From Archaeoglobaceae archaeon (GTDB taxonomy: Archaea; Halobacteriota; Archaeoglobi; Archaeoglobales; Archaeoglobaceae): DNA of 5,624 bases. Positions 1-3,940 of this stretch are shown piece by piece; the stretch's first letter is position 1, and each line of letters starts with the position of its first letter. The stretch spans positions 1 to 5,624 of the forward strand of contig JALWBF010000158.1 of the NCBI GenBank assembly GCA_027016055.1, read 5' to 3'. The notes beneath the pieces are model-generated. The model did no database searches, was not told the origin of the DNA, and was given only the letters and a program-made list of their open reading frames with translations. The translations under genes and the position numbers were made by a program.

Positions 1-1
1 G

Positions 2-298
2 GGCTGTTTAATCTACTCCCACGCCCAATTCAAACTCACACCAGTTAGGGAGCTCGATGATGACGAGATAACGATTATCAATACTCCCGGACACACTTGG
101 GGAAGCATATCCGTTCTGTATCGGGATTACATAATAGTGGGGGATGCAGTTCCGAATAGGGATGCTCTGATCAGTAGAAAGCTTGCGAGGTGTGTGGATG
201 AGATCTCGGCAAGAAGCAGTTTGAACAGAATTATCAGGCTTGGGAAGAACATCATAACAGGGCATGACGGAATAATAAGAGCGGATGAAAGTCTTTAA
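2..298 (+). CDS. Metallo-beta-lactamase-fold hydrolase, C-terminal part (5' end cut by window)
   Basis: An open frame runs from the left edge to TAA at 296-298, giving 98 visible residues; the start and the N-terminal HxHxDH metal motif lie outside the window. Visible metallo-beta-lactamase features are TPGHTWGS (visible residues 28-35, with the third metal-site His at 31), the bridging Asp in IIVGDAV (Asp48), and a C-terminal TGHDG (His88), which matches the last metal-binding His of glyoxalase-II/lactonase-like members. These motifs are what hydrolytic enzymes with a dinuclear metal site carry; the substrate cannot be told from this fragment. There is no beta-CASP domain, so it is unrelated in role to the RNase at 2643-3866. 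Its stop overlaps the stop of the convergent permease gene within TTAA (295-298), leaving no room for a conventional intergenic terminator. Confidence 0.85.
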   Translation, partial: GCLIYSHAQFKLTPVRELDDDEITIINTPGHTWGSISVLYRDYIIVGDAVPNRDALISRKLARCVDEISARSSLNRIIRLGKNIITGHDGIIRADESL

Positions 299-822
299 CA
301 CTCACAATCATTCCACTTTGCAACCATCCGCTCTATCGCCAGACCCATAATTGTTACAAATACGACGGTCAAAGATAACCTCGCCAACATAAATTTCAAT
401 CCTAAAAACTCAAGCTCTACCAACTCCTGAGGAAGCTTTATGCACGACCATGCGGAAAGAAAGACGATTACGTTGGAAATACGTGCACCTTTTTTGAGTA
501 AAGCGGAAGCGATTGGAAATGCTATGTAAAGTGGACCAGTGGGCAAAGCACCCATGATTATCGCAAGAAAAATACCCTTTATTCCAGCATCTCTTCCCAA
601 ATATCTCACAACTAAATCCTTTGGCACGAAGACAGCAAAGATACCTATCAACACCATTACCGCCGGAAGTATCGAAATCATTTCAACGAAAAATTCCCAA
701 GATGTTGTAATTACCACCTCTCTCCTGTCGGGGAAGATTGAGAGCAAAACGGTAGCAACGATCAAGATGAATCCCAAGAACACCAAATCCTGCATCTCCA
801 CGTTTCTTAGCTGTTCTTTCAT
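295..822 (-). CDS. Half-size permease B of a split YraQ/DUF318-type pair
   Basis: Encodes 175 residues with about five hydrophobic segments, at roughly residues 12-30, 48-67, 83-109, 116-131 and 148-166. The central signature is GALPTGPLYIAFPIASALL (residues 91-109), followed by KKG and then SAWSCIKLPQE (123-133). This glycine/proline-containing pattern resembles one half of the YraQ/ArsP_1 (DUF318, COG0701) permeases, which normally carry two such halves in one chain of about 300 residues or more. The start is the ATG at 822; it overlaps the upstream permease gene's TGA as ATGA (819-822) and has GGGGATGAT just upstream, so translational coupling is likely. It aligns without gaps to its neighbour: 23 of 50 positions are identical by hand count across residues 65-114. 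The two probably form a heteromeric membrane transporter. The substrate is unknown. The C-terminus ends in Cys-Glu-Cys, which is unusual after a basic tail. Confidence 0.8.
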   Translation of the reverse strand: MKEQLRNVEMQDLVFLGFILIVATVLLSIFPDRREVVITTSWEFFVEMISILPAVMVLIGIFAVFVPKDLVVRYLGRDAGIKGIFLAIIMGALPTGPLYIAFPIASALLKKGARISNVIVFLSAWSCIKLPQELVELEFLGLKFMLARLSLTVVFVTIMGLAIERMVAKWNDCEC

Positions 823-1301
823 AGTATCATCCCCATAATAAGTCCGATAACGATTGCTATGACGAAGCTCATTCCATTTCTGAGTATGGCAATCCTCTTA
901 CCCAATTCCCTTATTTCGAGGGGTAAGGTAACGACTCCTATCATTGTTAGAGTTGTGATGAAGACCGCAACCGCTGTGACGGATGCCCCGCTTTTGAGGA
1001 GAGAAGATGCCAGAGGAAACGAAATTAGGGATGGTATATGCAATACCGCTCCCAATACTGCAACAACGAGTATTCCCTTAAATCCAGCCTGCTCACCGAT
1101 TATATTGGAAATTGTGCTCTTTGGCACGAAACCCAAAAGCAAACCTATGAAGATTACGATGGCAACAACAGTAGGCAGAACACGGATAAAGGACTTCAAA
1201 GCTATCACCAATGCCATCTTCGCCTTAGTCCTATCCTTAATAAAGGCAAAGATCAAACAGCCAAGGGCAAAAATGTTTATGATCACCGTAGCCACGTTCA
1301 T
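819..1301 (-). CDS. Half-size permease A of a split YraQ/DUF318-type pair
   Basis: Encodes 160 residues if it begins at the ATG at 1301. A GTG at 1310, overlapping the previous stop as GTGA, would add three residues, but the Shine-Dalgarno-like GGGAGTGA (1314-1307) directly abuts or includes that GTG and is correctly spaced for the ATG, so the ATG is preferred. About five membrane segments are visible (residues 3-21, 41-60, 76-102, 108-128, 144-160). The first loop is basic (KDRTKAK, 22-28). Central motif: GAVLHIPSLISFPLASSLL (84-102), then KSGAS, then TMIGVVTLPLEI (119-130) and AILRNGMSF (138-146). From memory this matches a family of half-length permeases that commonly sit next to a partner like the gene at 295-822; I could not search. 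It has the same fold signature as that partner but different motifs after the central segment, which suggests two specialised subunits rather than a recent duplication. The substrate is unknown. Confidence 0.8.
   Translation of the reverse strand: MNVATVIINIFALGCLIFAFIKDRTKAKMALVIALKSFIRVLPTVVAIVIFIGLLLGFVPKSTISNIIGEQAGFKGILVVAVLGAVLHIPSLISFPLASSLLKSGASVTAVAVFITTLTMIGVVTLPLEIRELGKRIAILRNGMSFVIAIVIGLIMGMIL
826..834 (-). promoter_or_regulatory. Ribosome binding site for permease B
   Basis: On the minus strand GGGGATGAT lies three bases before the ATG at 822-820. It matches the archaeal Shine-Dalgarno complement GGAGGTGAT at seven of nine positions. It sits inside the last codons of the upstream gene, as expected for a coupled downstream start. 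Confidence 0.5.
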
Positions 1302-1306
1302 ATAAT

Positions 1307-1314
1307 TCACTCCC
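1307..1314 (-). promoter_or_regulatory. Ribosome binding site that favours the ATG start of permease A
   Basis: Minus-strand AAGGGAGTGA resembles the archaeal AGGAGGTGA element. Its GGAG core ends eight bases before the ATG at 1301 but overlaps the alternative GTG at 1310. It also contains the TGA stop of the upstream siroheme-protein gene (1309-1307), so the two genes are probably translationally linked. Confidence 0.5.
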
Positions 1315-1933
1315 TTATAGCATTCTTGAACTCCTCAAAGCCGATAGATTCTATGAAATCACCCAATCTTTGCCCCTTCTTTGCATTACCCTTATAAAAC
1401 TCGATTATCCTCTCGACAAGCTTAACCGCTTCATCGGGCTTGATCTTTTCAGCCAGCTTCCAGCCGATTCTCGGCTTCATTCCGGCGGAGCCTCCAACGA
1501 ATACTGTGAAGCCGTCTTTGGTTCCCATTAGACCTATATCCCTAAAAGCCGGCTCCGTGCAGGAATTTGGACAGCCAGAAACCGCAATCTTCATCTTAGA
1601 CGGCAACTTCAATCCTTCAAATTTCTTGAGTCTCTCAGCTATGCCGATTGTATCCTGCAAACCTAAAGTGCATAAAGCCTTGCCCGGACAGAACTTCACA
1701 CTCCTCACGACGCTACCGACAGCCGGCGCAAGTTTAACTCCTGCTTCCCTACACAGCTCATCGAGCCTTTCGGGATCGATTCCGACTACCACCATCCTCT
1801 GCGATTCACTGAACTTCACCAGCTTTGCACCGTGCTTCTCCAAAGCTTCGGCAATCTTCTTAAGCTCTTGCGGTGTAGTTATGGATACATCCAAAACAAC
1901 AGCATAGCTACCATCCCTCTGCTTTATTGCCAT
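1307..1933 (-). CDS. Small siroheme/[4Fe-4S] sulfite/nitrite reductase-like protein
   Basis: A 208-residue soluble protein of the nitrite/sulfite reductase family. It carries the coupled siroheme-iron-sulfur signature: Cys82-x5-Cys88 in FCPGKALC and Cys121-x3-Cys125 in VSGCPNSC, followed by TEPAFRDIGLMG. The upstream half (residues 1-75) matches the ferredoxin-like half-domain, with SQRMVVVGI at 44-52. Arg46, Arg77, Lys113 and Lys115 are candidates for the anion-binding basic residues. The size and the absence of an added ferredoxin domain fit the minimal low-mass siroheme proteins of sulfate reducers and methanogens, not DsrA/DsrB (about 400 residues with an inserted ferredoxin domain). The likely reaction is reduction of sulfite or nitrite, but some such proteins have no proven activity. 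The start is the ATG at 1933, which begins the conserved region; an in-frame TTG at 1978 would add 15 residues encoded by the inverted repeat and is disfavoured. First gene of the operon with the two permease halves. Confidence 0.85.
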   Translation of the reverse strand: MAIKQRDGSYAVVLDVSITTPQELKKIAEALEKHGAKLVKFSESQRMVVVGIDPERLDELCREAGVKLAPAVGSVVRSVKFCPGKALCTLGLQDTIGIAERLKKFEGLKLPSKMKIAVSGCPNSCTEPAFRDIGLMGTKDGFTVFVGGSAGMKPRIGWKLAEKIKPDEAVKLVERIIEFYKGNAKKGQRLGDFIESIGFEEFKNAIRE

Positions 1934-1951
1934 GATTTTATATTGCTTCTG

Positions 1952-1972
1952 GCACGATATAGGTATTCGTGC
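1952..1972. promoter_or_regulatory. Inverted repeat at the likely transcription start of the siroheme-permease operon
   Basis: Perfect six-base arms GCACGA (1952-1957) and TCGTGC (1967-1972) flank a nine-base spacer. The repeat lies 18 bases upstream of the ATG at 1933. The minus-strand TATA candidates put the transcription start at about 1964-1973, so the repeat overlaps the start point or the first bases of the leader. It could be a repressor operator, for example for the divergent HTH-10 regulator, or a leader hairpin. The placement is seen in the sequence; the function is inferred. Confidence 0.4.
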
Positions 1973-1981
1973 GAACAAATT

Positions 1982-1995
1982 CGAAAATATAATAT
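1982..1995 (+). promoter_or_regulatory. BRE/TATA promoter of the HTH-10 regulator gene
   Basis: CGAAAA (1982-1987, BRE-like) is followed by TATAATAT (1988-1995). The TATA centre is about 24-25 bases before the ATG at 2016, the usual TATA-to-start distance in archaea. This predicts a leaderless transcript beginning at or next to the start codon, consistent with the lack of a Shine-Dalgarno sequence. Confidence 0.55.
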
Positions 1996-2002
1996 TTTAA
2001 AA
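1986..2002 (-). promoter_or_regulatory. TATA region for the siroheme-permease operon
   Basis: The minus strand offers two overlapping AT-rich candidates, TTTTAAAA (2002-1995) and ATTATATT (1993-1986). They predict transcription starts at about 1973 or 1964, with a 30-40 base leader before the ATG at 1933. The exact box cannot be chosen by eye. It physically overlaps the promoter of the divergent regulator gene, so the two directions may compete for transcription factors. Confidence 0.4.
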
Positions 2003-2013
2003 TCAAATTTGAT
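2002..2013. promoter_or_regulatory. 12-base perfect palindrome abutting the regulator start codon
   Basis: ATCAAATTTGAT is a perfect dyad ending two bases before the ATG at 2016, over the predicted leaderless transcription start. A protein bound here would block initiation of the regulator gene, so it is a candidate autoregulatory operator. AT-rich palindromes also arise by chance in such spacers, so confidence is limited. Confidence 0.35.
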
Positions 2014-2015
2014 GT

Positions 2016-2546
2016 ATGCTCAGAGTTAGGATCAGAACACCTATTCCGAAGTATTGCATAGCGAAGCAATACCCAAACGCTGTATTAAAGCTCAGATGCG
2101 TTTGCAGAGGTAAAAATGGTATAAAGGCATTCGTGAATCTTAAAACTCCAGATGGAAGAACGATCATGGTTATAGATGAGCACGGATGTCCCTTAGCTCA
2201 GAAGATTTTAAATTCTGGAGTTATGGTGCCATCCGCAGAGATCCATAAAGATATAATCTGGAACATCGTCTGCAACGATGAGGCTTTTAAAAATCTGATA
2301 ACCGTGCTCGAAAGATCCGGAATAAATTACGAGTTCGTAAGTAAGGAGGAGTTTTCCGAGGATGATGAAATAACGTATAAAGAGTATATGCTTCTCAAGC
2401 TTGCGTTTGAAGGTGGTTTCTTCGACAGTCCAAAGAGGATAAAGCTGGAAGAAATCGCAAGATCCTTGGGTATTTCAAAGTCCACGGCATCAGAAACGCT
2501 CAGAAGGGGTTTGAAGAAAGTATTGAAGGAGTTCTTCGAACTTTGA
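2016..2546 (+). CDS. HTH-10 family (bacterio-opsin-activator-like) transcription regulator
   Basis: A 176-residue protein with a C-terminal HTH-10 domain at about residues 119-174. The conserved pattern is visible: a YMLLKLAFEGGFFDSPKRIK stretch (124-143), then LEEIARSLGISKSTASETLR (144-163), the helix-turn-helix, and a basic tail KKVLKEFFEL. Residues 1-115 resemble the sensory half usual in this archaeal family and carry five cysteines (14, 28, 30, 58, 86), including CVC (28-30) and EHGC (55-58). These could bind a metal or sense redox or sulfur species, which is inference. There is no GAF or PAS domain. The start is the ATG at 2016; the ATG at 2012 is out of frame and soon hits a stop. It is divergent from the siroheme-permease operon with shared promoter DNA, which makes that operon its most likely target. 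Confidence 0.85.
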   Translation: MLRVRIRTPIPKYCIAKQYPNAVLKLRCVCRGKNGIKAFVNLKTPDGRTIMVIDEHGCPLAQKILNSGVMVPSAEIHKDIIWNIVCNDEAFKNLITVLERSGINYEFVSKEEFSEDDEITYKEYMLLKLAFEGGFFDSPKRIKLEEIARSLGISKSTASETLRRGLKKVLKEFFEL

Positions 2547-2582
2547 CCTCCCCGCATGAATTGCGATTACTTACGGAGAGGT
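2546..2582 (+). other. Possible hairpin in the convergent spacer
   Basis: ACCTCCCC (2546-2553) can pair with GGAGAGGT (2575-2582) at seven of eight positions, and CGCA/TGCG (2553-2556/2562-2565) could form a small inner stem. It begins at the stop codon of the regulator gene and has no following T tract, so it may only stabilise the 3' end of that message. The remaining spacer to 2642 shows no recognisable RNA gene or small open frame. Confidence 0.25.
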
Positions 2583-2621
2583 TTGCTCTAAGCCTATCGC
2601 CGAGTATATTCTGTAAACGTT

Positions 2622-2632
2622 GAGAGGAAAAG
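2622..2632 (-). terminator. Weak pyrimidine-rich terminator after the beta-CASP gene
   Basis: Just beyond the TAA of the beta-CASP gene the minus strand reads CTTTTCCTCTC. Archaeal RNA polymerase can terminate at T-rich tracts, but this one is short and interrupted by C. Confidence 0.25.
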
Positions 2633-2642
2633 TTTATCGAAC

Positions 2643-3866
2643 TTAGATCACGTAAACGTCTCCGTTCTTGGGAGCGTAAGCCTCAACGCCCAACTCTTCC
2701 CTTATCCAGTTCGCAAAGCCTTCGGTGTCTTCTCCATGCACTGTGAAAACTATCTCTGCTCCTCTATCGACTACCTTTCTGACGAGCTCCTTCAGCTGTC
2801 TATCGTCTGCATGTGCGGAGAAGTCGAAAAGCTCAACGCCCATCTTAAGCTTAACAACCCTGTTGCCGAGGTTTATTATACCCTCATCGAGAGCCATTCT
2901 ACCGTTCGTCCCCTCAACCTGATAACCGGTAAGCAGTATCTTTGATTTCTCGTCGTTGTAGAGCCTTGATATATAAAACAATGCAGGTCCGCCGTTAAGC
3001 ATTCCGGCTGTGGTTACTATCACGCAGGGCTCTCTTAGCAGATCTTCCCTCTTACCCTTTTCAACCGGAATAGCGTTCTTCAAAGCCCTCCTCAAAGCCT
3101 TGGCACTCTTTATATAATCCGGATATCTCTCCAAGATGCTCGCAACCTCTCTGCCCATACCGTCGACATATGGTGTTATACCGTATCTTTCGAGGATCAT
3201 CAGAACCTCCTGAGTTCTTCCAACGGCAAAGGCTGGAATTATGACATGCCCCTTGTTGTCGAGGGTTTCGAGTATCGACTCTACGAAAGCCCTTTCAAGC
3301 TCCTTTCTATCCGGATGCTCTACGCCGAAGTAAGTGCTCTCAACGATCAGAATATCGGTTTCCGGATAATCGGTGTAAGCAGGTTCAAGCAACCTCGTTT
3401 CCTCAAGCTTGATGTCTCCGGTGTAAAGAATGCTTACATCCTTCGTCATGTGAACGCTTGCGCTTCCCGGAATGTGACCGGCGTTGAAGAAAGTTATCTC
3501 CCAGCCGTCCACATAAAACGGCTCTTCGTAATCTACTTCTTCCGTATTGCTTTCAAACTGCCTGAACTGTCTCATTGTGTAAGGAGGATTGCGCATGATG
3601 TTTATCGAGTCCTTAAGAAGTAAAATCGATAGTTCGAGGGTTGGGGGTGTCATGTAAACCTTCGGATCGTAGTCCATCAGATTCGGTGCAACTCCGACGT
3701 GATCGAGATGTCCGTGGGTGATTATGACAGATCTTGGCATGAGTCCGTTTAAAGGAAATTCCGGCGGATCGGACGGCTTAAGCCCGTAATCGAGCATGAT
3801 GCCATCTACCATTATCGCCGATCTTCCAACCTCCCTGCAACCTCCGAGGAACTGTATCGTGGTCAT
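2643..3866 (-). CDS. beta-CASP metallo-beta-lactamase ribonuclease (archaeal CPSF2-like)
   Basis: A complete 407-residue cytoplasmic protein of the CPSF73/RNase J superfamily (COG1236-like), expected to cut or trim RNA with two zinc ions. All catalytic motifs are visible: LDYG (25-28), HGHLDH (51-56), His131 in AGHIPGSAS, Asp151 in YTGDIK, then beta-CASP motif A Glu176 in VESTYFG, motif B His352 in DFSAHADD and motif C His377 in VHGED. PAFAVGRTQE (211-220) is also typical. There are no N-terminal KH domains, which rules out the long aCPSF1 form; the length and HGHLDH fit the short archaeal CPSF2 type better than RNase J, though the split needs a tree. The start ATG at 3866 is about 30 bases after the TATA box, so the transcript is near leaderless. 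It lies downstream of valS on the same strand but has its own promoter, so co-transcription is not required. Confidence 0.88.
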   Translation of the reverse strand: MTTIQFLGGCREVGRSAIMVDGIMLDYGLKPSDPPEFPLNGLMPRSVIITHGHLDHVGVAPNLMDYDPKVYMTPPTLELSILLLKDSINIMRNPPYTMRQFRQFESNTEEVDYEEPFYVDGWEITFFNAGHIPGSASVHMTKDVSILYTGDIKLEETRLLEPAYTDYPETDILIVESTYFGVEHPDRKELERAFVESILETLDNKGHVIIPAFAVGRTQEVLMILERYGITPYVDGMGREVASILERYPDYIKSAKALRRALKNAIPVEKGKREDLLREPCVIVTTAGMLNGGPALFYISRLYNDEKSKILLTGYQVEGTNGRMALDEGIINLGNRVVKLKMGVELFDFSAHADDRQLKELVRKVVDRGAEIVFTVHGEDTEGFANWIREELGVEAYAPKNGDVYVI

Positions 3867-3886
3867 TCCTACGGAGGTCTCGATTT

Positions 3887-3904
3887 CGAAATATATAAAT
3901 TTCG
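3887..3904 (-). promoter_or_regulatory. BRE/TATA promoter of the beta-CASP gene
   Basis: The minus strand carries CGAAA (3904-3900) followed by TTTATATA (3899-3892), an exact match to the archaeal TTTAWATA box. The predicted start is about 3870, only a few bases before the ATG at 3866. The element lies in a symmetric context: CGAAAT (3887-3892) and ATTTCG (3899-3904) form perfect arms around the box, and ATTTCGAAAT (3883-3892) is itself a palindrome. Confidence 0.65.
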
Positions 3905-3917
3905 CCGATTTTTAAAG

Positions 3918-3940
3918 ACAAAAATTTATAAAAATAATAT
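3918..3940 (-). terminator. T-rich archaeal terminator after valS
   Basis: Directly after the valS TAA (3942-3940) the minus strand has two TTTTT runs (3934-3930 and 3924-3920) within an AT-rich stretch and no stem-loop. Oligo-T tracts of this kind are the usual intrinsic termination signal in archaea. It precedes the independent promoter of the beta-CASP gene. Confidence 0.5.

Noticed and set aside
58..64. C-box-like ATGATGA, possible C/D guide RNA
   Set aside because: It lies within the hydrolase coding sequence and has no D box (CTGA) at guide-RNA spacing; a similar match near 2361 in the regulator gene fails the same way.
8..301. 97-codon minus-strand open frame at the left edge
   Set aside because: It is antisense to the hydrolase fragment, which has the TPGHT, GDAV and GHDG motifs in the plus frame.
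539..1397. Plus-strand open frames of 99-148 codons opposite the permease genes
   Set aside because: They mirror the codon structure of the permeases, have no start signals and low-complexity translations; the permeases have clear membrane and family motifs.
1440..1907. 155-codon plus-strand open frame opposite the siroheme gene
   Set aside because: It is an antisense shadow of a gene with intact cluster cysteines and has no promoter or ribosome site of its own.
1934..1978. N-terminal extension of the siroheme protein from TTG 1978
   Set aside because: The 15 extra residues precede the conserved domain, the start is a rare TTG, and the stretch contains the inverted repeat and predicted transcription start.
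2547..2642. tRNA, small RNA gene or repeat array in the convergent spacer
   Set aside because: No cloverleaf, no repeat units and no convincing promoter are visible; only a weak imperfect hairpin is seen.
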